Positions 16,651-25,664 of a stretch of 64,000 bases of DNA are shown here, piece after piece; within the stretch, counting starts at the first letter, position 1; each line of letters begins with the position of its first letter. Both the position numbers and the translations under genes were made by a program. The notes under the pieces are model-generated. The model had not been told where the DNA came from, did no database searches, and saw nothing but the letters and a program-made list of their open reading frames with translations. Source of the stretch: Thermomonospora echinospora (GTDB taxonomy: Bacteria > Actinomycetota > Actinomycetes > Streptosporangiales > Streptosporangiaceae); the NCBI RefSeq assembly GCF_900108175.1, contig NZ_FNVO01000017.1, positions 62,001 through 126,000 of the forward strand, in the 5' to 3' direction.

Positions 16651-17250
16651 GTGCCGACGGGGACAGCTCTCCGCGACGCGCGCCGGCAACTGTTCGACGC
16701 CGCCGAGCGCATCCTGCTCCGGAATGGCCCCAGCGCGCTGACCAGCCGGGCGGTCACCGACGAGGCGGGCTGCGCCAAGGGCGTCCTGCACCGGCACTTC
16801 GCCGACTTCGACGCTTTCCTCGCCGAGTTCGTGCTCGACCGCATCGACCGCATGGACGCCCAGGCCGCCGCCCTGCGGGAGGCCGCCGGGACCGGCACCG
16901 TCGCCGGAAACCTCACCGACGCGCTGAGGGCCCTGTTCGGCTCGGTCGCCGTGGCGATCGTCGCCCTCGTCACCTTCCGCGACGAGCTGCGCGCCCGGCT
17001 GCGCCGGACCTGGCCGGCCGGCGTTCCGGTGCTGACCGAGGCCTGCACCATGATCGCCTCCTACCTCACCGCGGAACGGGAACTGGGCCGCATCGCGGCC
17101 GACGCCGACGTCGACACGCTCGCGGCCATGCTGATCGGGGCCGGACACCTGCTGTTCGCCGACCGGAAAGGCGCCCCGCCGCAGGCGGAAGCCGTCCACA
17201 AGATGGTGACCACGGTCATCGCCGGCGTCACGCGAGAACCGTCGCCGTGA
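16651..17250 (+). CDS. TetR-family transcriptional regulator
   Basis: 199-aa TetR-family repressor. The N-terminal helix-turn-helix is clear: ARRQLFDAAERILLRNGPSA, then LTSRAVTDEAGCAKGVLHRH with F-A-D-F-D-A-F closing the domain at about residue 55. The C-terminal ligand domain is Ala-rich and not diagnostic. The GTG at 16651 has GGAAGGAGGG upstream. It is divergent from the methyltransferase gene, with two tandem operators between, so autoregulation and control of the methyltransferase are likely. The ligand is unknown. Confidence 0.92.
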   Translation: MPTGTALRDARRQLFDAAERILLRNGPSALTSRAVTDEAGCAKGVLHRHFADFDAFLAEFVLDRIDRMDAQAAALREAAGTGTVAGNLTDALRALFGSVAVAIVALVTFRDELRARLRRTWPAGVPVLTEACTMIASYLTAERELGRIAADADVDTLAAMLIGAGHLLFADRKGAPPQAEAVHKMVTTVIAGVTREPSP

Positions 17251-17399
17251 ACGGCTCCCCCGGCTGATTTATGTTCGTGGGCTGAGCGGCTTTGTTGTTG
17301 ATCGTGGCTGGCGCCCCAGGCCTCCGCCTTGACAAAGTAAGGTCGGGATCGGCAGGCCCTGAATCGCGTCCCGGTGCCAGAGTCGCCATACTCGCTTGG

Positions 17400-18203
17400 G
17401 TGCCGCCCACGTACGCCTTTCTCGATCACCCGGGGCCGATCCCGTTCGCCCACCGCGGCGGTGCCCGGCACGGCCTGGAGAACTCCATGCCCGCCTTCCA
17501 GCGCGCGATCGACCTCGGCTACCGCTACCTGGAGACCGACGTGCACGCCACCGCCGACGGCGTCCTGGTGGCCTTCCACGACCGCACCCTCGACCGGGTC
17601 ACCGACCGGCGCGGCGCCATCGCCCGCCTCCCCTACGCCCAGGTCGCCAAAGCCCGCATCGCCGGCGTCGAGCCCATCCCCCTGCTGGAGGACATCCTCG
17701 GCAGCTGGCCCGACGCCCGCGTCAACATCGACATCAAGGAGGCCCCCGCCATCGCGCCGCTGGCGGCCGCCCTGCACCGCACGCGCGCCTGGCAGCGGGT
17801 GTGCATCACCTCCTTCTCCACCCGCCGGCTGGCCGCCCTGCGCGCCCGCCTGCCGCTGTTCACCGACCAGGACGTGTGCACCGCGCTCGGCCCGCGCGGG
17901 GTGATGGCGCTGCGCGCCCGCTCGGCCGGCGGCCCCGCCGCCAAGCTGGTCCGCCTGGCCTCCACCGGCGTCGCCTGCGCCCAGGTCCCCTACGGCCTGG
18001 GCCGCGTCCCCTTCGTCACCGAGGCCTTCATCGCCCAAGCCCACGAACTCGGCCTCAAGGTGCACGCCTGGACCGTCAACGACCGCGCCGAGATGGAACG
18101 CCTGCTGGACCTGGGGGTTGACGGCGTCATGACCGACGACCTCCTCACCCTCCGGGACGTGCTGACCGCACGGGGCCAGTGGTACCCCGCTCCCCCGCCC
18201 TGA
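17400..18203 (+). CDS. glycerophosphodiester phosphodiesterase
   Basis: 267-aa GDPD-family enzyme that hydrolyses glycerophosphodiesters to an alcohol and glycerol 3-phosphate. The catalytic HRG motif is near residue 18 (FAHRGGARHGLENS), metal ligands are in YLETDVHATADG, and the second catalytic His is in LVAFHDRTLDRVTD. Later barrel motifs include NIDIKE and VHAWTVND. GTG at 17400 is preceded by CATACT and 7 nt, a leaderless layout; the frame is open further upstream to 17292 without conservation. No secretion signal is visible, so it is cytoplasmic. It is convergent with the SDR gene, with 6 nt between stops. Confidence 0.92.
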   Translation: MPPTYAFLDHPGPIPFAHRGGARHGLENSMPAFQRAIDLGYRYLETDVHATADGVLVAFHDRTLDRVTDRRGAIARLPYAQVAKARIAGVEPIPLLEDILGSWPDARVNIDIKEAPAIAPLAAALHRTRAWQRVCITSFSTRRLAALRARLPLFTDQDVCTALGPRGVMALRARSAGGPAAKLVRLASTGVACAQVPYGLGRVPFVTEAFIAQAHELGLKVHAWTVNDRAEMERLLDLGVDGVMTDDLLTLRDVLTARGQWYPAPPP

Positions 18204-18209
18204 CCGGGC

Positions 18210-19244
18210 TCAGCGGTGCCCTGCATGCAGCAGGCCGGCCGCCGCGCCGGCCGCGGCACCGCCCGCCAGACCCGCCAGGCCCAGGGCCCGCCGGTGCCGG
18301 GACAGCCACTGCTGAGGGCTGCGGCCGTGGGCCCGCTCGTCGAAGGACCCGTGGACGCCGAAGTCCCTGCCATCATCGTCGTCGGCGGCCTCCCAGAGGT
18401 TGGCGGGAGCGTGGGGGTCGCGTGGCCGGTCGGTCTGCTGCGAGGCGTAGCCGGTCAGGGCCAGGTAGCGGTCGAGCAGCCCGGGAACGACGCGGTTGGC
18501 CAGCAGGGTGCCGACGGTGCTGGCCCCCACCCAGTACTCGCGGCGCCGGGGGTGGGCGGCGGCGTACGTCAGCGCCCGCGCGGCGACCTCCGGCTGGTAG
18601 ATCGGCGGAACCGGCTGGGGGTGTCGGGGAAGGCGCGACAGCACCCAGTCGAACTGGGGGGTGTTGACCGCCGGCATGTGCACCATCGTCATCCGGACCC
18701 CGGTGCCCTGGTGCAGCATCTCGCAGCGCAGCGACTCGTAGAACCCCTGGATGGCGTGCTTGGCCCCGCAGTAGGCCGACTGCAGCGGGATGCCCCGCTT
18801 GGCCAGCGCCGACCCGGTCTGCACGATGACGCCGCGGTCGCGCGGCATCATGCGCTCCAGCGCGGCCCTGGTGCCGTGCACGAACCCCAGATAGGTGACC
18901 TCGGTGGTGCGCCGGAACTCGTCGGGGACGATGTCGAGGAACTCGGCGAAGACCGAGCTGAACGCCGCGTTCACCCACACGTCGATCGGGCCGAGTTCGT
19001 GCTCCACCCGATCGGCCGCCCGCTCCACCTGCGCGTAGTCGGCCATGTCGCAGCTGATCGGCAGGGCGTTGCCCGGCCCGCACGCCTTCTCCGCCTCCCG
19101 GGCGGCGGCCTGCAGCCCCTTACGGCCGCGGGCCAGCAACGCCACCTTCGCGCCCCGCTCGGCGAACCGCAGGGCCGTGGCGCGGCCGATGCCGGCACTG
19201 GCGCCGGTGACGACCACGACCTGCCCGGTGAAGTCCTCCGCCAT
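18210..19244 (-). CDS. short-chain dehydrogenase/reductase with C-terminal hydrophobic tail
   Basis: 344-aa SDR oxidoreductase. The NAD(P)-binding motif is [15 protein letters not shown] near residues 10-24, NAA occurs as WVNAAFSS, and the catalytic set is in [11 protein letters not shown] and SAYCGAKHA (Y-x-x-x-K). Classic SDRs are about 250 aa. This one has about 90 extra C-terminal residues ending in a short hydrophobic Ala/Gly stretch ([17 protein letters not shown]) and basic residues, resembling a membrane anchor. ATG 19244 follows a GGAGGAGGGATGAG ribosome-binding region. It is 3 nt downstream of the GH15 gene, so they are co-transcribed. Confidence 0.9.
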   Translation of the reverse strand: MAEDFTGQVVVVTGASAGIGRATALRFAERGAKVALLARGRKGLQAAAREAEKACGPGNALPISCDMADYAQVERAADRVEHELGPIDVWVNAAFSSVFAEFLDIVPDEFRRTTEVTYLGFVHGTRAALERMMPRDRGVIVQTGSALAKRGIPLQSAYCGAKHAIQGFYESLRCEMLHQGTGVRMTMVHMPAVNTPQFDWVLSRLPRHPQPVPPIYQPEVAARALTYAAAHPRRREYWVGASTVGTLLANRVVPGLLDRYLALTGYASQQTDRPRDPHAPANLWEAADDDDGRDFGVHGSFDERAHGRSPQQWLSRHRRALGLAGLAGGAAAGAAAGLLHAGHR

Positions 19245-19247
19245 GGC

Positions 19248-21074
19248 TCATCCCTCCTCCGCTCGTCCCTCCCGGTACGGCCTGGCCCTGGCGCGCTGGT
19301 GGGTCGGGCCGCCGCGGTGTTCCAGGTTGAAGGCCGTGTTGACCAGTGACAGGTGCGACAGCGCCTGCGGGAAGTTGCCCAGCAGCCGCCGCTCCCGGGG
19401 GTCGTACTCCTCGCTGAGCAGGCCCACGTCGTTGGCCAGGCCCAGCAGCCGCTCCAGCAGCCGCCGGCCCCGCTCGTCGTCGCCCCGCAGGATGTGACAG
19501 TCGGCCAGCCAGAACGTGCAGGCCAGGAAGGCGCCCTCGCCCGGCGGCAGCCCGTCGACGCTCTGGGATCCGCCGCTGGCGTACCGCTGGACGAGCCCGT
19601 CGCGGCACAGTCCGCGCTCGATGGCCGCCACCGTGCCCCGTACCCGCCGGTCATCGGCGGGCAGGAAGCCGACGGCCGGGATGAGCAGCAGTGACGCGTC
19701 CAGGGTGCCCGAGCCGTAGTACTGGGTGAAGGCGCCCAGGCCGGTGTCGTAGCCGCGCTCGCAGACCTCCTCGAAGATGTCCTGCCGCAGCCGTTTCCAG
19801 TCCTCGACCGGCCCGTCCATCCCGAACTCCTCCACCGTCCGCACGGCCCGGTCGGCGGCGGTCCAGGCCATGACCTTGGAGTGGGTGAAGTCGCGGCGGG
19901 GGCCGCGCATCTCCCAGATGCCGTTGTCGGGATCCCGCCAGTGCCCCTCCAGGAAGTCCAGCAGCGCGCACTGCACGTCCCAGGCGTTTGCGGCGGGCGG
20001 CAGGCCGCACACGCGGGCCTGGTGTATGGCGTCCATCAGCTCGCCGTACACGTCCAGCTGGAACTGCCCGCTGGCCCGGTTGCCGATGCGGACGGGGCGG
20101 GAGCCGGCGAATCCGGGCAGGTCCAGCTCGATCTCGGTGAGGCGGCGCTCGCCCTCCACGCCGTACATCATCTGCATGTGCTGGGGCCATCCCGCCACCG
20201 CCCGCACCAGCCACTCCCGCCACGCGGCGGCCTCCTGCTCGTACCCGGCGTTCAGCAGCGCCAGCAGGGTGAAGGTGGCGTCGCGGATCCAGCAGTAGCG
20301 GTAGTCCCAGTTGCGCATCCCGCCCAGCTTCTCGGGCAGGGAGGTGGTGGCGGCGGCGACCGTCCCGCCGCTGGGCGCGTACGTCAGCGCCTTCAACGTG
20401 ATCAGTGAGCGGATCACCTGTGCCCGGTAGCGGCCTGTGTAGTCGCAGCGGCCGCTCCACTGCCGCCACCAGTCGGTGGCCCGTGAGATCGCCGTGGCGA
20501 CGTCGACGGGATCGGAGGGGGGCTGTCGGGGCGGCGTCCACTCCAGCCGGAAGCCCACGCGCTGCCCCTCGCGCACCTCGAAGTCCGTGCGGATCACGTC
20601 GTCGTCGACGGTGAGCGGCACGTCGGCGTCCACGAACAGGTTGTCCGGCCCGGCCAGGGCGCTGGCCCGCCGGCCGTCCGTCCGCAGCCACGGGGGGACG
20701 CGCCCGTAGTCCAGTCGCAGGATCACCTCGCCGCGCATCCGCACCCGGCCCCGCACGCCTTCCACCAGCCGCATCACGTCGGGACGCCGGTCGCGGACCG
20801 GCATCGCGTCGACCACCCGCACCATGCCGTCGCCGGTGGTGAACTCGGTCTCCAGCACCAGCGCGCCGTCGCGGTAGCGGCGGTCGCACGTGCGGTGGCC
20901 GCCTGCCGGGGCCAGCAGCCACCGGCCGTTGCGGTGATCGCCCAGCAGGGCCGCGAAGCAGGCGTCGGAGTCGAACCGCGGCAGGCACAGCCAGTCGATC
21001 GAGCCGTCCCGGCCCACCAGCGCCATCGTCTGGGTGTCCCCGATGGCCGCGTAGTCCTCGATCCGCGGGGTCAT
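19248..21074 (-). CDS. GH15-family glycoside hydrolase (glucoamylase/trehalase-like)
   Basis: 608-aa cytoplasmic GH15 enzyme. The N-terminus (IEDYAAIGDTQTMALVG, then GSIDWLCLPRFDSDACF) is typical of the bacterial glucoamylase/trehalase group. The (alpha/alpha)6 barrel carries YCWIRDATFTLLALL near residue 260, the probable catalytic Glu in GIWEMRGPRRDFTHSK near 388, and the second Glu in LLSEEYDP near 555. No signal peptide is present, which argues for an intracellular glucan or trehalose substrate. ATG 21074 is preceded by GAGGACC. It heads a two-gene unit with the SDR. Confidence 0.92.
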   Translation of the reverse strand: MTPRIEDYAAIGDTQTMALVGRDGSIDWLCLPRFDSDACFAALLGDHRNGRWLLAPAGGHRTCDRRYRDGALVLETEFTTGDGMVRVVDAMPVRDRRPDVMRLVEGVRGRVRMRGEVILRLDYGRVPPWLRTDGRRASALAGPDNLFVDADVPLTVDDDVIRTDFEVREGQRVGFRLEWTPPRQPPSDPVDVATAISRATDWWRQWSGRCDYTGRYRAQVIRSLITLKALTYAPSGGTVAAATTSLPEKLGGMRNWDYRYCWIRDATFTLLALLNAGYEQEAAAWREWLVRAVAGWPQHMQMMYGVEGERRLTEIELDLPGFAGSRPVRIGNRASGQFQLDVYGELMDAIHQARVCGLPPAANAWDVQCALLDFLEGHWRDPDNGIWEMRGPRRDFTHSKVMAWTAADRAVRTVEEFGMDGPVEDWKRLRQDIFEEVCERGYDTGLGAFTQYYGSGTLDASLLLIPAVGFLPADDRRVRGTVAAIERGLCRDGLVQRYASGGSQSVDGLPPGEGAFLACTFWLADCHILRGDDERGRRLLERLLGLANDVGLLSEEYDPRERRLLGNFPQALSHLSLVNTAFNLEHRGGPTHQRARARPYREGRAEEG

Positions 21075-21397
21075 CGCCCGGTCCTCGTCTTCACCCCCAT
21101 GGCCCCTCGCCTGCCCAGCGCGGGCGACCCTATGCATCGGGCCGGCCCGCTTCGAGGCTCGCCCGACATGCATGGCCCCCGCCCGAGGGGGCACCAGATG
21201 ACCTGGGGGAACATCACCGCACAACGCCTGGTCGCGTATCCGGTCCCGGAGGAGCCGCCGGTTCCCCGGGCCGGGCGCCGACGGGCCCCGCGGGGTCGCC
21301 GAGGTGCTCCCGCGGCCCGCCTCCCCCAGCGGCTCGACCGCCATCGACCGTTCGGTCACCGCATCGGCAATCGATCAAGTGAGACGGGGGACACCAC
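21075..21397. other. 323-bp divergent intergenic region with one dyad
   Basis: No gene is supported here. It separates the divergent GH15 and GlcD-GlcF genes. A dyad GACCG-TT-CGGTC at 21346-21357 lies about 40 bp before the oxidase ATG and could bind a TetR-type regulator. Nothing else stands out. Confidence 0.4.
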
Positions 21398-24300
21398 ATG
21401 GGAATCGTCCAGCTTCCGCCGCCCGTCGTCCCACGGGCCCGGCCCCGGCTGGACCCGCGCGCGCTGGAACGCGACCTGCGCGCCCGGGTGTCCGGCGAGG
21501 TCCGCTTTGACACCGGCAGCCGCGCGGCCTACTCCACCGACGCCTCCAACTACCGGCAGGTGCCGATCGGGGTGGTGGTGCCGCACACCGTCGAGGCCGC
21601 CGTCGAGGCCGTGGCGGTGTGCCGCGAGCACGGCGCCCCGCTGCTGTCGCGCGGCGGCGGCACCAGCCTGGCCGGCCAGTGCTGCAACACCGCCGTGGTC
21701 ATCGACTGGAGCAAGTACTGCCACCGGCTGCTGTCGGTCGACCCCGGGCGGCGGCTGTGCACGGTCGAGCCCGGCATCGTGCTGGACGACCTGAACCGGC
21801 GGCTGGCCCCCCACCGGCTGCAGTACGGGCCCAGACCGTCCACCCACCGCAACTGCACGCTCGGCGGGATGATCGGCAACAACTCGTGCGGGTCCACCGC
21901 CCAGGCGTACGGCAAGGTCGTCGACAACGTGCGCCGCCTGGAGGTGCTCACCTACGACGGACTGCACCTGTGGGTCGGCCCGACCGGGGACGGCGAGCTC
22001 GCCGAGCTGACCGCCCGCTCGGACCGCACCGGCGAGATCTACCGGTCGCTGGCATGGCTGCGCGACCACTACGCCGACGAGATCCGCGCCCGTTTCCCCG
22101 ACATCCCCCGCCGGGTCTCGGGCTACAACCTGGACTCGCTGCTGCCCGAGCACGGCTTCGACGTGGCGGGGCTGCTGGTCGGGTCGGAGTCGACGCTGGT
22201 GACGGTGCTGCGCGCCGAGCTGGAGCTGGTGCCGGTGCCCGCGCACATGTCGATGGTCGTGCTGGGCTTTCCCGACATCGCCACCGCGGCCGACCACGTG
22301 CCGGCCATCGTCCGGCACGAGCCGCACGCCCTGGAGGGCCTGGACCGCAAACTGCTGGAGTTCGAACGGGTCAAGCACCTCAACCCCGCCGCCCTGCGGA
22401 TGCTGCCGGACGGCACCGCCTACCTGATGGCGCAGTTCGCCGGCCGGGACGCCGAGGAGTCCCACGGCAAGGCCCATACCCTGACCGTGGAGGTCCCGGA
22501 CGCCACGGGCTCGGCGATCTACGACGACACCGCGCACGAGACGCTGCTGTGGCACGTCCGCGAGTCCGGGCTGGGCGCCACCGCGCACGTGCCGCACCAC
22601 CCCGACACCTGGGAGGGCTGGGAGGACTCGGCGGTGCCGCCGCAGCGGCTCGGCGACTACCTGCGCGACCTGCGGGCCCTGATGAAGCGGTTCGGGTATG
22701 GGGAGCCCTCGCTGTACGGGCACTTCGGGCAGGGCTGCGTGCACACCCGCATCCCGTTCGACCTGTCCTCGGCCGAGGGGATCCGCACGATGCGCGAGTT
22801 CGCCGAGCACGCCGCCGACATCGTCGTCGGCTACGGCGGGTCGCTGTCGGGCGAGCACGGCGACGGCCAATCACGGGCGGAGCTGCTGGGGAAGATGTTC
22901 GGCCCCGAGATCATGGAGGCGTTCGGGCAACTGAAGGCCGTGTTCGACCCCGCCGACCAGATGAACCCGGGCAAGATCGTCCACCCCTACCGGCTGGACG
23001 AGAACCTACGGCTGGGGGCCATGTACCAGCCGTGGCGACCGGAGACCGCCTTCGCCTACCCGCACGACCAGGGCCGGTTCGACAAGGCCGCCGCCCGCTG
23101 CGTGGGCGTGGGCAAGTGCCGGTCGCTGGAGGGCGGGGTGATGTGCCCCAGCTACCGCGCCACCCGCGAGGAGGAGCACTGCACCCGGGGACGGGCCCGC
23201 CTGCTGTTCGAGATGGTCCGCAACGACTCGCCCGTCGAGGACGGCTGGCGTTCCACTGCGGTCCTGGACGCCCTCGACCTGTGCCTGGCCTGCAAGGGCT
23301 GCAAGACCGACTGCCCGGTCAACGTCGACATGGCCACCTACAAGGCCGAGTTCCTCCATCACCACTACGCCGGCCGGCCACGTCCCCGCCCGCACTACTC
23401 GATGGGGTGGCTGCCGGTCTGGGCCGCCCTCGCCGGGCGGGTGCCCCGCCTGGTCAACACGCTGGCCCGGATGCCGCTGCTGGAGCGGGCCATAAAAGCG
23501 GCCGGCGGCATCGCGCCCGAACGACAGTTGCCGCTGTTCGCCCCACAGCCGTTCACCGAATGGTGGCGGGCGCGGGGGCCGCGCGGCCCCGGGGAGCGCG
23601 GCGAGGTCGTCGTGTGGCCCGACACGTTCACCAACTACTTCCATCCCGAGATCGGGCGGGCCGCCGTCGAGGTGCTGGAGGCCGCCGGGTTCCGCGTCAA
23701 GGTCCCCGGCCGGGCGGTGTGCTGCGGCCTGACCTGGATCTCCACCGGCCAGCTCGACATGGCCCGCCGTGCCCTGCGCCGCACCCTGGACGTCCTGCGC
23801 GAGGACCTGCGGCAGGGCACCCCGGTGGTCGGGCTGGAGCCCAGCTGCACGGCGGTGTTCCGCGCCGACGCCCAGGAGATGTGGCCGCAGGACCCGGACG
23901 TGCGGCGGCTGGGCGAGCAGACCCGCACCCTGGCCGAGCTGCTCACCGAGCGCGCCCCCGACTGGTGGCCGCCCAGCGTGGACGCCGACGCCGTCGTGCA
24001 GCGGCACTGCCACCAGTACGCCGTCATGGGCTTCGACGCCGAACGGCGGCTGATGGAGCGGGCGGGGCTGCGCGCGGACGTGCTGGACGCCGGCTGCTGC
24101 GGGCTGGCGGGCAACTTCGGCTTCGAGCGCGGCCACTACCGGATCTCGCAGGACATCGCCGAACTCGGCCTGCTGCCGGCGGTCCGCACCGCCGGCCCCG
24201 ACACCGTGATCATGGCCGACGGGTTCAGCTGCCGTACCCAGATCGAGCAGTCCAACACCGGCCGCGTGCCCGTCCACCTGGCCGAAGTGCTGGCCGCGGG

Positions 24301-24430
24301 CCTGTACGGGACCACGCCCAAAGCGCAGCGCACCCAGCCTCCCGGCACCGCCGCCCGCGTCGCGGTCATCGCGGCGGCGGCCGCCGCCGCGGGCGTGGCA
24401 CTGGCCGGGGTGCGCGCACGCCGATCATGA
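21398..24430 (+). CDS. GlcD-GlcF fusion: FAD-linked oxidase with Fe-S and CCG domains
   Basis: 1010-aa flavo-iron-sulfur oxidoreductase of the D-2-hydroxyacid (lactate/glycolate-type) dehydrogenase group. Order: FAD-binding PCMH domain with LSRGGGTSLAGQC near residues 84-96, FAD-linked oxidase C-terminal domain ending near 540 (LSGEHGDGQSRAELLGKMFG), a 4Fe-4S pair (CVGVGKC...MCPSY and CLACKGCKTDCPV near 565-635), then two CCG repeats (CCGLTWISTGQ and GCCGLAGNFGFE). The extreme C-terminus has a short Ala-rich hydrophobic segment plus Arg residues, like a membrane anchor. ATG 21398 has a GGGGGAC upstream. The exact 2-hydroxyacid is unknown. Confidence 0.92.
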   Translation: MGIVQLPPPVVPRARPRLDPRALERDLRARVSGEVRFDTGSRAAYSTDASNYRQVPIGVVVPHTVEAAVEAVAVCREHGAPLLSRGGGTSLAGQCCNTAVVIDWSKYCHRLLSVDPGRRLCTVEPGIVLDDLNRRLAPHRLQYGPRPSTHRNCTLGGMIGNNSCGSTAQAYGKVVDNVRRLEVLTYDGLHLWVGPTGDGELAELTARSDRTGEIYRSLAWLRDHYADEIRARFPDIPRRVSGYNLDSLLPEHGFDVAGLLVGSESTLVTVLRAELELVPVPAHMSMVVLGFPDIATAADHVPAIVRHEPHALEGLDRKLLEFERVKHLNPAALRMLPDGTAYLMAQFAGRDAEESHGKAHTLTVEVPDATGSAIYDDTAHETLLWHVRESGLGATAHVPHHPDTWEGWEDSAVPPQRLGDYLRDLRALMKRFGYGEPSLYGHFGQGCVHTRIPFDLSSAEGIRTMREFAEHAADIVVGYGGSLSGEHGDGQSRAELLGKMFGPEIMEAFGQLKAVFDPADQMNPGKIVHPYRLDENLRLGAMYQPWRPETAFAYPHDQGRFDKAAARCVGVGKCRSLEGGVMCPSYRATREEEHCTRGRARLLFEMVRNDSPVEDGWRSTAVLDALDLCLACKGCKTDCPVNVDMATYKAEFLHHHYAGRPRPRPHYSMGWLPVWAALAGRVPRLVNTLARMPLLERAIKAAGGIAPERQLPLFAPQPFTEWWRARGPRGPGERGEVVVWPDTFTNYFHPEIGRAAVEVLEAAGFRVKVPGRAVCCGLTWISTGQLDMARRALRRTLDVLREDLRQGTPVVGLEPSCTAVFRADAQEMWPQDPDVRRLGEQTRTLAELLTERAPDWWPPSVDADAVVQRHCHQYAVMGFDAERRLMERAGLRADVLDAGCCGLAGNFGFERGHYRISQDIAELGLLPAVRTAGPDTVIMADGFSCRTQIEQSNTGRVPVHLAEVLAAGLYGTTPKAQRTQPPGTAARVAVIAAAAAAAGVALAGVRARRS

Positions 24431-24456
24431 ACCGCGGTCGGGAGAGGGGCGGGGCC

Positions 24457-25569
24457 ATGGCGGGCGCCCGGGCCATACCGCTGGAATCGATCAAAGTGTC
24501 GGCCTACCGGGTGCCGACGGCGGAGCCGGAATCCGACGCGACGCTGGAGTGGGACGCCACGACCATCGTCGTGGTCCAGATGACCGCCGCCGGGCATACC
24601 GGGCTCGGCTACACCTACGGACCGGCCGCCGTGGCCGCCCTCGTCCACCGGGAACTGCGGGACGTCCTGTCGGGGGCCGACGCCAGCAACGTGACGGCCC
24701 TGTGGGCGGCCATGACGCGGGCGCTGCGCAACGCCGGCCGTCCCGGGATCGGCGCGATGGCGATCTCCGCCGTGGACATCGCGCTGTGGGACCTCAAGGC
24801 CCGCATCCTGGATGTTCCGCTGGTGGTGGCACTGGACGCCTGCCACCGGGCCGTGCCCATCTACGGCAGCGGCGGCTTCACCTCCTACACCGACCGGCAA
24901 CTGGCCGACCAACTGTCCGGCTGGGCCGAACAGGGCATCGGCCGGGTCAAGATGAAGATCGGCCGGGACCCGGCGGCCGACCGCGCCCGGGTCACGGCGG
25001 CCCGCAGCGCCATCGGCGACGACATCGAGCTCATGGTGGACGCCAACGGCGGCTACCGGCGCAAACAGGCCCTCGCCTGGGCCCGGTGGTTCGGCGGGAT
25101 GGGCGTCACCTGGCTGGAGGAGCCCGTCAGCTCCGACGATCTGGCCGGGCTGCGCCTGCTGCGCGACACCGGCCCGCCGGGCATGGACATCGCAGCCGGC
25201 GAGTACGGCGACGCGCTGCCCTACTTCCGCCGCATGCTCGAGGCCGGAGCGGTCGACTGCCTGCAGGCCGACGTCACCCGCTGCGGCGGCATCACCGGCT
25301 TCCTGCGGGCCGGTGCCCTGTGCGACGCGCACGGCCTGGACCTGTCGGCCCACTGCGCGCCCCAGGCGGCCCTGCACGCCTGCACGGCCGTCTGGCACCT
25401 GCGCCACCTGGAGTACTTCCACGACCACGTACGCATCGAGCGGATGCTGTTCGACGGAGTCCGTGAGCCCACCGCCACCGGAACGCTGGAGCCGGACCTG
25501 ACCCGGCCGGGGCTGGGCCTGGAACTGAAGGAGGCCGACGCCGAGCCCTATCTGGAAACGGCACGGTAG
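24457..25569 (+). CDS. enolase-superfamily enzyme (mandelate racemase/muconate lactonising type)
   Basis: 370-aa enolase-superfamily protein. The capping domain is N-terminal. The barrel carries K-x-K (VKMKIGRD near 163), metal ligands Asp (LMVDANGGY near 193), Glu (WLEEPVSSDD near 219) and the third acidic ligand region near 245 (AAGEYGD), an Asp in CLQADVTRCGGITGF and a His in LSAHCAPQ near 298. The K-x-K plus Asp/His dyad is the mandelate-racemase arrangement, so it is a sugar-acid dehydratase or racemase. I use ATG 24457 (GGAGAGG upstream); ATG 24427, overlapping the previous stop, is an alternative. Context with a 2-hydroxyacid oxidase suggests sugar-acid or hydroxyacid catabolism. Confidence 0.88.
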   Translation: MAGARAIPLESIKVSAYRVPTAEPESDATLEWDATTIVVVQMTAAGHTGLGYTYGPAAVAALVHRELRDVLSGADASNVTALWAAMTRALRNAGRPGIGAMAISAVDIALWDLKARILDVPLVVALDACHRAVPIYGSGGFTSYTDRQLADQLSGWAEQGIGRVKMKIGRDPAADRARVTAARSAIGDDIELMVDANGGYRRKQALAWARWFGGMGVTWLEEPVSSDDLAGLRLLRDTGPPGMDIAAGEYGDALPYFRRMLEAGAVDCLQADVTRCGGITGFLRAGALCDAHGLDLSAHCAPQAALHACTAVWHLRHLEYFHDHVRIERMLFDGVREPTATGTLEPDLTRPGLGLELKEADAEPYLETAR

Positions 25570-25583
25570 GCCCTGCTCACGAG

Positions 25584-25602
25584 CCCGGCCGCCCAGGCCG
25601 GG
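25584..25602. terminator. hairpin between convergent genes
   Basis: CCCGGCC pairs with GGCCGGG around a 5-nt loop, between the stop of the enolase-superfamily gene and the stop of the convergent SnoaL-hotdog gene. No T-run follows, so termination is inferred from position and stem strength. Confidence 0.45.
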
Positions 25603-25664
25603 GCATGGGACCGCAGGGCCTGACGTCCAGGCCCACCGAACGACGCGCGGCCCGGCGGCCCCGG

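Noticed and set aside
17329-17334. TTGACA as -35 of the GDPD promoter
   Set aside because: No -10 box lies at 16-19 bp spacing; the CATACT box next to the start codon is about 50 bp away.
21619-25569. 1316-codon plus-strand frame covering two genes
   Set aside because: Only its end is real (the enolase-superfamily protein). The first part is a shadow of the GlcD-GlcF fusion.
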